Translations under genes and position numbers: made by a program
In this document: positions 42,509 through 50,467 of the stretch, in pieces
Position numbering within the stretch: the first letter of the stretch is position 1
Layout of the letters: the number at the start of each line of letters is the position of its first letter
Assembly (NCBI RefSeq): GCF_040686855.1
Contig: NZ_JBFBOG010000003.1
Coordinates: forward strand, 124,001 to 188,000
Source of the DNA: Leifsonia sp040686855
GTDB lineage: Bacteria > Actinomycetota > Actinomycetes > Actinomycetales > Microbacteriaceae
DNA length: 64,000 bases
Reading direction: 5' to 3'
Notes under the pieces: model-generated
Seen by the model: only the letters and a program-made list of their open reading frames with translations
Told to the model about the DNA's origin: nothing
Database searches by the model: none

Positions 42509-43694
42509 TCGAGGCAAGCCGGCGGGCGGCCTCCTCCAGCACCTCCGTGCGCTTGCAGAACGCGAAACGGACGAGGGATGCGGTGCGCGCCGCGTACTCG
42601 TCGCGCGCGAACGCGCCGAGCGGCACGGCGACCACGCCCCCCAGTCCGGGCAGCGCGCGGCACAGCTCCACCGCGTCCGTGAAGCCGAGCGGCGCCGCGT
42701 CCGCGACCACGAAGTAGGTGCCGTCGGAGGGGAAGACGCCGAACCCGGCGGCCCGCAGGCCGTCGGAGAGCAGGTCGCGCTTGTGCGCGAGGGCGGCCGC
42801 GATCCCGGTGAAGTAGGAGTCGGGCAGCCGCAACCCGGCCGCGATCGCCGGCTGGAACGGCGCGCCGTTCACGAAGGTGAGGAACTGCTTCACCGCGAGC
42901 ACGGCGGTCAGGAGCTCCGGAGGCGCGGTCAGCCAGCCCACCTTCCAGCCCGTGGTGTTGAACGTCTTGCCGCCGGACGAGATCGCGATGGTCCGCTCCC
43001 GCGCGCCGGGCAGGCTCTCGATCGGGATGTGCTCCGGTCCGAAGGTCAGGTGCTCGTAGACCGAGTCGGTGACGATGATCGCGTCGTGCCGCTCGGCCAG
43101 CTCCACCACGGTGGTCAGCGTCTCGCGGTCGAGCACCGAGCCGGTCGGGTTGTGCGGGGTGTTGACCAGGATGACGCGCGTACGGTCGGTGACGGTCGCG
43201 CGCAGGCGGTCGAGGTCGGGCCGGAACGCGGGCGGCTCCAGGGGCACCGTGCGGTGGACACCGCCCGCCAGGGCGATGACCGCTCCGTACTCGTCGTAGT
43301 AGGGCTCGAACGTCACGACCTCGTCGCCCGGCTCCACCAGGGCGAGCAGCGAGGCGGCGATGGCCTCGGTCGCGCCCGCGGTGATCAGCACCTCGCGGTC
43401 GGGGTCCACCTCGAGCCCGTAGAAGCGCCGCTGGTGCTCGGCGACGGCGAGCCGGAGGTCCGGGATGCCGATGCCCGGCGGGTACTGGTTCTCGCCGTCG
43501 CGGATGGCCGCGACCGCCGCGTCCAGCACCTCGGCGGGACCGTCCTCGTCGGGGAAGCCCTGGCCCAGGTTGATCGCGCCGGTGCGCACCGCCAGGGCGC
43601 TCATCTCGGCGAAGATCGTCGGTCGCACCGTGCCGTCCGCGCCGAGCAGTCCGGCGCCGTCGGCGGCGCGTCTCCAGCCTCCGGAAATCGTCAT
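42495..43694 (-). CDS. Class I/II pyridoxal-phosphate aminotransferase
   Basis: 399 residues. Fold type I landmarks: NLGQGFPDEDGP near residue 42, GATEAI, NTPHNPTG, the Tyr in TDSVYEHLTF, the PLP lysine in SSGGKTFNTTGWKVGW and the substrate Arg near RFAFCK. The GQGFPD start and TGWKVGW are characteristic of the kynurenine/glutamine aminotransferase (KAT/GTK, YbdL-like) branch, which often acts on glutamine or methionine. It may feed the neighbouring omega-amidase-like enzyme, although the two genes are convergent. ATG start. Confidence 0.92.
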   Translation of the reverse strand: MTISGGWRRAADGAGLLGADGTVRPTIFAEMSALAVRTGAINLGQGFPDEDGPAEVLDAAVAAIRDGENQYPPGIGIPDLRLAVAEHQRRFYGLEVDPDREVLITAGATEAIAASLLALVEPGDEVVTFEPYYDEYGAVIALAGGVHRTVPLEPPAFRPDLDRLRATVTDRTRVILVNTPHNPTGSVLDRETLTTVVELAERHDAIIVTDSVYEHLTFGPEHIPIESLPGARERTIAISSGGKTFNTTGWKVGWLTAPPELLTAVLAVKQFLTFVNGAPFQPAIAAGLRLPDSYFTGIAAALAHKRDLLSDGLRAAGFGVFPSDGTYFVVADAAPLGFTDAVELCRALPGLGGVVAVPLGAFARDEYAARTASLVRFAFCKRTEVLEEAARRLASIRAA

Positions 43695-43839
43695 ACCGAC
43701 ACGCTACGGCCTTACTCGCACCTGACCCATCGGATACGTTGTGGAGAGTCATCGACTTGCACAAGGTCGTCCACAGCATCGGCAAATAGAACGCTCAGGT
43801 TGGCATCCCAAGCTGTTCGTGCTTGGAAGGAGCAACACC

Positions 43840-45507
43840 ATGACCGACACCCCGAACACCCCGGAGCCCGCGAACTCCCAGCACGACGCCGACACCGACG
43901 CGGTCGTGGATGCTGCCGCCGGTTCCGAGCACACCACCCCGGCCGCGGGCCAGTCCGCGACCCCCCAGACCCCGGCCGCACAGCCGACGGCGGAGCAGCC
44001 GACGGCCGCGCAGCCGACCGCCGAGCAGCCGACCGCAGAGCAGCCGACCGCGCCCGTTCCGCCGGCCCAGTACACCCAGCCGACGCAGCCCGTGCAGCCG
44101 CAGCCGTACGGTCAGCCCTACGGCCAGCCGTACGGACAGCACCCCCAGCAGCCGCACTACGGCAACGGCGCCTTCGGTCAGCCGGCGGGCTACGGGCAGC
44201 AGCCCTATGGCGCCGACGGCCACCAGCAGCAGTACGCCACGGCTCCCGGCGCGCCCACGGCGACCGCGACGGCGCCTGCGCAGAAGAAGCGCGGCAACAC
44301 CGGCCTGATCATCGCGACCCTCGCCATCGGCGCGCTCGTCGGCGGTGTCGCCGGCGCTGGCGCGGGAGTCGGCATCTTCGCCGCCACCGACGCGGGCAAC
44401 GCCACGATCAAGACGGTGTCCGGCCCGCAGAACATCACGGTCAACGACGCCAACAACGCGAGCACGGTCACGGCCGTCGCCGCCAAGGCGTCCCCGAGCG
44501 TCGTCACCATCTCCGTCACCGCCTCCAGCTCCGGCGGCACCGGCTCCGGCGTCGTCCTGACCTCGGACGGCTACGTGCTCACCAACACCCACGTCGTCAC
44601 CCTCGACGGCCAGGCCAGCAACGTGAGCGTCACGGTCACCGACAACGACGGCAAGATCTACACCGCCAAGGTCGTCGGCACCGACCCGACCACCGACCTC
44701 GCCGTGATCAAGCTCGACAACGCCTCCGGAATGACCCCCATCAGCTGGGGCGACTCCAGCAAGCTCAACGTCGGCAGCACCACGGTCGCCATCGGCGCCC
44801 CGCTCGGCCTCTCCGGCACGGTGACCGACGGCATCGTCTCCGCCCTCAACCGCTCCATCAGCATCGCCTCCTCGGCGGCGCCGAAGGACGACTCCAACAG
44901 CGGAGGCGGCAGCCAGAACCCGTTCAACTTCAACTTCCCCGACCAGGGCGGTTCCGGCTCGCAGCAGCAGCAGCAGACGCAGAGCACCGGCACGATCTCC
45001 CTGCCGGTGATCCAGACCGACGCGTCCATCAACCCGGGCAACTCGGGTGGCGCACTGCTGAACAGCAAGGGCGAGCTGATCGGCGTCAACGTCGCGATCG
45101 CGAGCGCCGGCGGCTCCAGCTCCGACGGCTCGCAGTCGGGCAGCATCGGCGTCGGCTTCGCCATCCCGTCCAACCTGGCGAAGCGGATCTCCGACGAGAT
45201 CATCAAGGACGGCAAGGCCACGCACGGCCTCCTCGGCGCCTCGGTCGCCGACGCCAGCAGCGACGCCAAGGCCACCACGGTCGGTGCGCTCATCAAGAGC
45301 GTCACCGGCGGGGGAGCGGCGGCGGACGCGGGCCTGAAGGCGGGCGACATCGTCGTGAACTTCGGCGACCACCCGATCACCGACGCCACCGACCTCACCG
45401 CTCAGGTGCGTGCGGAGGCGGCCGGCGCCAAGGTCGACGTCACGTACATCCGCGGCGGCCAGACCAAGACGGCCTCGGTCACGCTGGGGTCGCTCCCGGC
45501 CGAGTGA
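43840..45507 (+). CDS. HtrA/DegP-like trypsin-PDZ serine protease with long N-terminal tail
   Basis: 555 residues. A disordered cytoplasmic tail (1-145) contains AEQPT and YGQP repeats. One membrane helix (about 150-175) precedes an extracytoplasmic trypsin-like domain. Its triad is visible as His in LTNTHVVT, Asp in TTDLAVIKL and Ser in NPGNSGGALL. A Ser/Gly/Gln-rich loop (PKDDSNSGGGSQ, then poly-Gln) interrupts the domain. A PDZ domain ends the protein (about 465-550). It should act in envelope protein quality control. The ATG follows GGAAGGAG by eight bases. A terminator hairpin lies 13 bases after the stop. Confidence 0.94.
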   Translation: MTDTPNTPEPANSQHDADTDAVVDAAAGSEHTTPAAGQSATPQTPAAQPTAEQPTAAQPTAEQPTAEQPTAPVPPAQYTQPTQPVQPQPYGQPYGQPYGQHPQQPHYGNGAFGQPAGYGQQPYGADGHQQQYATAPGAPTATATAPAQKKRGNTGLIIATLAIGALVGGVAGAGAGVGIFAATDAGNATIKTVSGPQNITVNDANNASTVTAVAAKASPSVVTISVTASSSGGTGSGVVLTSDGYVLTNTHVVTLDGQASNVSVTVTDNDGKIYTAKVVGTDPTTDLAVIKLDNASGMTPISWGDSSKLNVGSTTVAIGAPLGLSGTVTDGIVSALNRSISIASSAAPKDDSNSGGGSQNPFNFNFPDQGGSGSQQQQQTQSTGTISLPVIQTDASINPGNSGGALLNSKGELIGVNVAIASAGGSSSDGSQSGSIGVGFAIPSNLAKRISDEIIKDGKATHGLLGASVADASSDAKATTVGALIKSVTGGGAAADAGLKAGDIVVNFGDHPITDATDLTAQVRAEAAGAKVDVTYIRGGQTKTASVTLGSLPAE

Positions 45508-45520
45508 TCGGCAGCCTCAC

Positions 45521-45554
45521 GGAAGGCCGTCCCGCAGACGCGGGGCGGCCTTCC
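45521..45554 (+). terminator. Terminator hairpin after the HtrA-like gene
   Basis: GGAAGGCCGTCCCGC (45521-45535) pairs with 45540-45554 over 15 positions with one T-G wobble and loop AGAC. Confidence 0.85.
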
Positions 45555-45631
45555 CGCCGTCATGGGGCTCCCGGGTTCGGCGCAGACCCGGCTGATAGGC
45601 TCGACGCCGACCCGCGACACCGAAGGACCAG

Positions 45632-46675
45632 ATGACGGACCAAAGCGCTGACACCCTCCCGGGTGTCTCGTACGTGATGCCCGTCCTCAACGAGGTCACC
45701 CACGTCCGAGCCGCCGTGGACAGTCTTCTCGCGCAGGACTACGCGGGCCCGTTCGAGGTCACCATCGCGCTCGGCCCGAGCATCGACGGCACCACCGAAC
45801 TGGTGGAAGAGCTCGCCGCCGTCGACCCCCGCATCCGCGTCGTCGACAACGTGGTCGGCTCCACGCCCGCCGGCCTCAACCTCGCCATCCGCGAGTCGCG
45901 CTACCCGGTCGTCGTCCGCGTGGACGCGCACAGCGTCCTGCCGCCCGACTACGCCCGCATCGCGGTCGAGACGATCCTCGAGACCGGAGCCGACAACGTC
46001 GGCGGACTCATGGATGCGCAGGGCACGACGGACTTCGAGCGCGCCGTGGCGCGCGCCTACGGCAGCCGGGTGGGCCTCGGCGGCACCAAGCTGCACGTCG
46101 GCGGCGAGGCCGGCCCCGCCGAGACCGTGTACCTGGGCGTCTTCCGGCGCGACCGCCTGCTCGAGGTGGGGCTCTTCGACGAGGAGATCAAGCGCGGACA
46201 GGACTGGGAGCTCAACCGCCGCATCCGCACGGCCGGCGGAACGGTGTGGTTCACTCCGAAGCTCAAGGTGACGTACCGACCGCGACCGAACGTGTACCGG
46301 CTCGCGCGGCAGATGTTCTCCACGGGCATCTGGCGAGGAGAGCTGGCCCGGCGCTTCCCGGCGTCCAACGGCCTCCGCTACTTCGCGCCGCCGGTCATGG
46401 TGATCGGCGTCGTCGTCGGAACCCTGCTCGGCATCGCGGGAATCGTGCAGGCACTCCTCGGCGCCGCCCCCTGGCTGCTGTGGGGCTTCGCCATCCCGGC
46501 GTTCTACGCGCTCATCGTGATCGTCTCCGCGCTGCTGTGGGGCCGGCGCGACGGTTTTCGCCCGTTCCTGTGGTTTCTCGTAGTCTTGCCCTGCATCCAT
46601 TTCAGCTGGGGGATCGGCTTCGTCCTCGGATACCTGTCGCTCACCCGCAACATCACGGCCCACACGGGAAGGTAG
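45632..46675 (+). CDS. Membrane family 2 glycosyltransferase
   Basis: 347 residues. The GT-A domain (about 12-235) begins VSYVMPVLNEVTHVRAAVDSLLAQDY, with the DxD-type RVDAHS and the acceptor-side RGQDWELNRRI. Two or three C-terminal membrane helices follow (about 250-340). It should transfer a sugar from a nucleotide donor to a lipid or polymer at the inner membrane face. It is the first gene of a three-gene cassette with a CDP-alcohol phosphotransferase and a second GT2. The substrate is unknown; a surface glycolipid or teichoic-acid-like polymer is likely. Confidence 0.9.
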   Translation: MTDQSADTLPGVSYVMPVLNEVTHVRAAVDSLLAQDYAGPFEVTIALGPSIDGTTELVEELAAVDPRIRVVDNVVGSTPAGLNLAIRESRYPVVVRVDAHSVLPPDYARIAVETILETGADNVGGLMDAQGTTDFERAVARAYGSRVGLGGTKLHVGGEAGPAETVYLGVFRRDRLLEVGLFDEEIKRGQDWELNRRIRTAGGTVWFTPKLKVTYRPRPNVYRLARQMFSTGIWRGELARRFPASNGLRYFAPPVMVIGVVVGTLLGIAGIVQALLGAAPWLLWGFAIPAFYALIVIVSALLWGRRDGFRPFLWFLVVLPCIHFSWGIGFVLGYLSLTRNITAHTGR

Positions 46676-46677
46676 GC

Positions 46678-47496
46678 ATGACCGTACCCGGACCTGCGGC
46701 GCACGGCGCCCGTCCGTCCTCGATCGCCGAGCTGCGGGCGGTCGCGCAGCCCCCCGAGGTGCGCGGTCGCCGCAACGCCGAGCACTGGACCGCATCGCTG
46801 TACCTGCGCAACCTGTCGCCGTACCTCACGTGGTTCCTGCTGAAGACCTCGATCTCGGCCAACGGCGTGACCGGGCTGATGATCCTGACGGGATGGGCGA
46901 CCGCCGCGGCGCTCCTCATCCCGGGCATCGCGGGCGCGGCCCTCGCTCTCGTGCTCGGCCAGCTGCAGATGCTGGTCGACTGCTGCGACGGCGAGGTGGC
47001 CCGCTGGCGCGGAACCTCCTCGCCCGCGGGCATCTTCCTCGACAACGTCGGGCACTACTCGACCGAGACGCTGATCGCCATCGTCCTGGGCATCCGCGCG
47101 GCGGGGTACCCGTTCGAGGCGCCCCAGGACTTCCTGTGGACCAACCTCGGCACGCTGCTCGCACTGGTGATCGTGCTGAACAAGGCGCTCAACGACATGG
47201 TCCGCGTGGCGCGGGCGAACGCCGGGCTGCCGAAGCTCGCCGACACGCAGTCGGAGTACGCGCCCACGCACGGTCTGGTGGCGACGCTCCGCCGGGCCGC
47301 CCGCTTCCTCCCGTTCCATCGGCTGTACCACTCGGTCGAGCTGACCATCCTCATCTTCGTGTTCTCGATCGTCGGCCTGTTCATCGGGGCGACCCTCGCC
47401 GACCGCATCCTGCTCAGTGCGCTGGTGCCGCTCTCGATCCTGGCGCTGATCGGCCACTTCGTGACCATCATGGCGTCGCGGCGGGTCCGTGGCTGA
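46678..47496 (+). CDS. CDP-alcohol phosphotransferase family membrane enzyme with variant motif
   Basis: 272 residues with about six membrane helices. The CDP-alcohol signature runs from D101 to residue 126: D101, D104-G105, A108-R109, G118, D122. The fourth conserved Asp, the proposed catalytic base, is His126 (DNVGHY). The enzyme should move a phospho-alcohol such as inositol-P, glycerol-P or ribitol-P from CDP to an acceptor. Metal sites on the first three Asp are intact. It starts three bases after the upstream GT2 stop and overlaps the next GT2 by eight bases, so all three work on one product. Confidence 0.88.
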   Translation: MTVPGPAAHGARPSSIAELRAVAQPPEVRGRRNAEHWTASLYLRNLSPYLTWFLLKTSISANGVTGLMILTGWATAAALLIPGIAGAALALVLGQLQMLVDCCDGEVARWRGTSSPAGIFLDNVGHYSTETLIAIVLGIRAAGYPFEAPQDFLWTNLGTLLALVIVLNKALNDMVRVARANAGLPKLADTQSEYAPTHGLVATLRRAARFLPFHRLYHSVELTILIFVFSIVGLFIGATLADRILLSALVPLSILALIGHFVTIMASRRVRG

Positions 47497-48373
47497 GCTG
47501 CCCGCGGTCGCGGTCGTGGTGCTCACTCAGGGCACGCGGCCGGTCGAACTGCGGCGCGGCCTGGAGTCGGTGCTCGGCCAGCAGGGCGTGGTGACCGACG
47601 TCGTGGTCGTCGGCAACGGCTGGGACCCGGCGACGGCCGACCCGTCCCTGCCCGCGGGCGTGCGCTCACTGGCGCTTCCCGAGAACATCGGCATCCCGGC
47701 CGGGCGGAACGCGGGCGTGCCGCTCGTCTCGGGCGAGTGGCTGTTCTTCCTGGACGACGACGCGGACATCCCGTCGCCCACGTTTCTGGCCGACGCGGTG
47801 GCGAAGCTGCGCGGCGAGCCCGACCTCGGGATGCTGCAGCCGCGCCTGCGCGTCCCCGACGGCGGCCCGGCTCCCCGCCGCTGGATCCCGCGCATCCGCA
47901 AGGGCGACCCGGAGCGGTCGAGCAACGTGTTCGCGGTGCTCGAGGCGGTCATCGTCATGCCGCGCGCGGTGTTCGAGCGCGCCGGTGGATGGGCGGCGCC
48001 GTTCTTCTACGCGCACGAGGGCATCGACCTGGCGTGGAAGGTGTGGGACCAGGACAAGCGCGTCTGGTACGCCGGCGACCTCGTCGCCGAGCATCCGTCG
48101 GTCTCGCCGACGCGGCACTCGTACTACTACCGCCTCAACGCCCGGAACCGCGTCTGGCTGGCGCGGCGCAACCTGCCCGCGGTGCTCGTCCCGCTGTACG
48201 TCGGGTCGTGGACGGGCATCCAGCTGCTGCGCTGGTTCCGCAAGCCGGCGGTGCTGCGCGCCTGGTTCGGCGGCTGGGCCGAGGGCTGGCGGACGGACCC
48301 GGGGGAGCGGCGCCCGCTCCGCTGGCGGACCGTGGCCCGCATGACGGCCGCCGGTCGCCCGCCGATCGTCTGA
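47489..48373 (+). CDS. Family 2 glycosyltransferase
   Basis: 294 residues. The GT-A fold shows VAVVVLTQGTRPVELRRGLES, the donor motif FLDDDADIP and the acceptor motif GWAAPFFYAHEGIDLAWKVW. A C-terminal region with RHSYYYRLNARNRVWLARR and one short hydrophobic segment suggests membrane association. It overlaps the CDP-alcohol enzyme by eight bases (GTG start). The donor sugar cannot be read from sequence. An 8-bp hairpin terminator follows. Confidence 0.9.
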   Translation: MAELPAVAVVVLTQGTRPVELRRGLESVLGQQGVVTDVVVVGNGWDPATADPSLPAGVRSLALPENIGIPAGRNAGVPLVSGEWLFFLDDDADIPSPTFLADAVAKLRGEPDLGMLQPRLRVPDGGPAPRRWIPRIRKGDPERSSNVFAVLEAVIVMPRAVFERAGGWAAPFFYAHEGIDLAWKVWDQDKRVWYAGDLVAEHPSVSPTRHSYYYRLNARNRVWLARRNLPAVLVPLYVGSWTGIQLLRWFRKPAVLRAWFGGWAEGWRTDPGERRPLRWRTVARMTAAGRPPIV

Positions 48374-48385
48374 GGTCCGTCCAAC

Positions 48386-48404
48386 GAGCCGTCTCGGACG
48401 GCTC
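48386..48404. terminator. Bidirectional terminator hairpin
   Basis: GAGCCGTC and GACGGCTC form a perfect 8-bp stem with loop TCG between convergent genes. It just touches the stop codon of the minus-strand gene. Confidence 0.75.
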
Positions 48405-49455
48405 AGCCCGTCGCCTTCTCCGATCCTCTGTCGTCCGTCAGCTCGGCCGCCGCGGGATCGTCCTCGGGACGAGGGAGTGCTTCCAGAGCGCGCGGGGGCT
48501 CGGGGGCCTTGTCGTCCGCAGAGGCGCGCCCTGGAAGCGCTCCACGCAACGCCTTGCCCAGGCGGGCGGCCCGCTCGCCCGTCGCGCGGCCGAGGCGGGC
48601 TGCGCCGTCGCCGGTCGCGCGTCCGAAGCGCACCGCGCCATCGCCCGTGGCGCGTCCGAGCTTCACCGCGCCACCGCCGGTCGCTGCTCCCAGACGGCGT
48701 ACCGCACCGGGACCTTCGACCGGCGTCAGCGCCTCGGGGATGACGATGGGCGCGGGCCCGAAGGCGAGGCGGGCGTTCTGCACCACGCGGCGGGCGAGGA
48801 TGTTGTTGCCCGCGCCGCCGATCACGGCGCCCACACCGAACGGGATGGCCCGCGCGACGATGCTCGCGCCGCCCCGGACCGCGAACTGGCGGATGAACGC
48901 GCTCTTCAGCCGGTCGACCAGCGGGCCGACCACCATCGACGGGAGGGTCGAGGTGACCAGTTCGCCCCAGTACGCCGTACGGGTGACCCCGCCGCCGCCG
49001 AACTGGCCGGCGAGCTGCCGGACGAGGTCGGAACCCTCCCGGCCGAGCATCATCGTGAGGACGAGGGCGCGCGCTCGCTCGGGGTCGTCGACGGCGATTC
49101 CGTGCAGCTCGCTCATCGACTGCGCATAGAGCGCGGTCGCCTCCAGGAATCCTGCGGTCTCCAGCCCGGACAGCGCCAGCGTGACGCCCGTGCCGATCGC
49201 CGGGATGACCGCCGTGGCGCCGACCGCGGCGCCGCCGCTCGTCACGGCCGCGACGTAGCGGCGCTCGAGCATGCGTGCCAGGTCGTCCGCCGTCGCCTCG
49301 GGGTGCCGTCGACGGAGGCTGCGCAGGTGCGCGAGCACCGCCGGACGCTGGATGCCGAGGAAGCGGTCCAGCGTCGTGTTCAGACCCCGCGGGGTGTCGC
49401 CCCCGCGCTGCGGGCCGCCGGTGACGGAGATGATCGGTTGCTGCTTCTTGGCCAT
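48403..49455 (-). CDS. Membrane-associated protein with five 11-residue C-terminal repeats
   Basis: 350 residues of unrecognised family. A helical N-terminal region (25-70), Gly/Ala-rich membrane-like segments (about 72-105) and a further hydrophobic stretch near 200-235 come first. Residues 255-309 then hold five tandem 11-mers of the type LGRATGDGAVR: LGAATGGGAVK, LGRATGDGAVR, FGRATGDGAAR, LGRATGERAAR, LGKALRGALPG. The 11-residue period with hydrophobic and basic positions recalls amphipathic membrane-binding helices. An acidic tail ends the protein. ATG 49455 was chosen as giving MAKKQQPII. Confidence 0.75.
   Translation of the reverse strand: MAKKQQPIISVTGGPQRGGDTPRGLNTTLDRFLGIQRPAVLAHLRSLRRRHPEATADDLARMLERRYVAAVTSGGAAVGATAVIPAIGTGVTLALSGLETAGFLEATALYAQSMSELHGIAVDDPERARALVLTMMLGREGSDLVRQLAGQFGGGGVTRTAYWGELVTSTLPSMVVGPLVDRLKSAFIRQFAVRGGASIVARAIPFGVGAVIGGAGNNILARRVVQNARLAFGPAPIVIPEALTPVEGPGAVRRLGAATGGGAVKLGRATGDGAVRFGRATGDGAARLGRATGERAARLGKALRGALPGRASADDKAPEPPRALEALPRPEDDPAAAELTDDRGSEKATG
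48529..48693. repeat. Five tandem 33-bp coding repeats
   Basis: Units at 48693-48661, 48660-48628, 48627-48595, 48594-48562 and 48561-48529 (minus-strand reading) encode the 11-residue repeats of the preceding protein entry. The middle three are the most similar. Confidence 0.85.
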
Positions 49456-49515
49456 CACCGGAGAGTGTAGGCCGGTTATCCGTGAGCGCCATCGACGCCA
49501 CGGCATCCGCGGTGT

Positions 49516-49827
49516 TCACGGCGAACGGCGAGTGCGCCGCCGCCGCTCGCGGAGGTATTCGCGGGCGGAGTGCACGCGATGGTCGGGCGGAAGGTGCTCG
49601 CGCTTGATGTCCTGCGTCAGGAAGGCGACGTCGGTCCCGAGGGCGGTCGCGATCCGGACGACGGTGAGGAGGCTCGGATTGGCCACCCCGCGTTCGATCT
49701 TGCCGAAGTTGGTGACGTGCATCGCTGCGAGGCCGGCGATCGCCTCCTGGCTGAGCCCCAGGTCGAGGCGGGCTCGGCGGATGCGTTCACCGAGCAGGGC
49801 GGCGGCTGGGGCGACGGGGTCATTCAT
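49516..49827 (-). CDS. XRE-type helix-turn-helix regulator
   Basis: 103 residues. The helix-turn-helix domain (about 10-70) has LGERIRRARLDLGLSQEAIAG, AMHVTNFGKIERGVANPSLLTV and IATALGTDVAFL. A basic tail (YLRERRRRTRRSP) may strengthen DNA binding. I chose the ATG at 49827, which gives MNDPVAPAAAL directly before the domain. Its targets are unknown; it stands alone between a membrane protein gene and a 183-base gap in which I see no gene. Confidence 0.88.
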   Translation of the reverse strand: MNDPVAPAAALLGERIRRARLDLGLSQEAIAGLAAMHVTNFGKIERGVANPSLLTVVRIATALGTDVAFLTQDIKREHLPPDHRVHSAREYLRERRRRTRRSP

Positions 49828-50010
49828 GGTGTTCCCAGTACACGGGCATCGCCCGAGCGACGCCAGAGCACGAGCACCCCGTTCCCGGGACCTCATGCGT
49901 TCTGCGCCGCAAATACGGTCGATGCACGCATTCGGCGGCAGCGAGCGTGCGGGGACCGTGCCCCGGGCCCGGCCCGGGCGGAGAGACCGCCCGGGCCGGT
50001 GGGCGCGGCG

Positions 50011-50328
50011 TCAGAGGCTCAGCTGCCACAGGTACTCGCGCCCGTCGGGCGGGAACCAGCGCACGACCAGCACCGTGTCGCGGGCCGGCTCTGAGCCGCG
50101 GACGCTGGCGCGCACCGCCTCGCCCGGCGCGACGGAGGTCGGCCCGCTGACGCGCAGACGCGAGCTGCCGGCGATGCTGACCGTCACGCCGGTCAGGGTC
50201 TCGCGCCCCTCGTTGACGAGGCGGTAGTGGGGTGCGGTGGTGCGGTCGACCCGCCACGGCACGCGGTACGCGAAGCGCCGGGGACGAGGGGCCGGAGAGG
50301 GACTGCGGAGGATGCGGAGTCGATTCAT
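50011..50328 (-). CDS. Hypothetical small protein, probable beta-sandwich
   Basis: 105 residues. A basic Arg/Pro-rich start (MNRLRILRSPSPAPRPRRF) is followed by alternating hydrophobic strands (PHYRLVNEGRETLTGVTVSI, SRLRVSGPTSVAPGEAVRASV, DTVLVVRWFPPDGREYLWQLSL) that resemble an Ig-like or CARDB-type beta sandwich. No signal peptide is evident. It lies 139 bases downstream of the ABC exporter genes on the same strand, behind an AT-richer region with two DnaA-box-like sites. It may be a late member of that glycan-export unit. Confidence 0.65.
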   Translation of the reverse strand: MNRLRILRSPSPAPRPRRFAYRVPWRVDRTTAPHYRLVNEGRETLTGVTVSIAGSSRLRVSGPTSVAPGEAVRASVRGSEPARDTVLVVRWFPPDGREYLWQLSL

Positions 50329-50387
50329 GCGACGAAACTAACGAGGCCCTCCGACGCTCGAGGGCCCAGAACCGGGCACGAACGCTG

Positions 50388-50426
50388 TTTCTGTGGACAA
50401 CTCGTCGAAGTATTTTCTGTGGACAC
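50388..50426. promoter_or_regulatory. Pair of DnaA-box-like sites 26 bp apart upstream of the small hypothetical gene
   Basis: TGTGGACAA (50392-50400) is the exact reverse complement of the high-GC actinobacterial DnaA box TTGTCCACA, and TGTGGACAC (50418-50426) differs by one base. The 12-mer TTTCTGTGGACA is directly repeated at 50388 and 50414. The surrounding 140-base gap is richer in A+T than its neighbours. Confidence 0.45.
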
Positions 50427-50467
50427 TTTCTCCGCACGGAAGAAAGGTCGTCCGACCAGCGGTTTCC

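Noticed and set aside
50388..50426. Chromosomal replication origin
   Set aside because: Only two DnaA-like boxes. No dnaA, dnaN or other origin genes are nearby.
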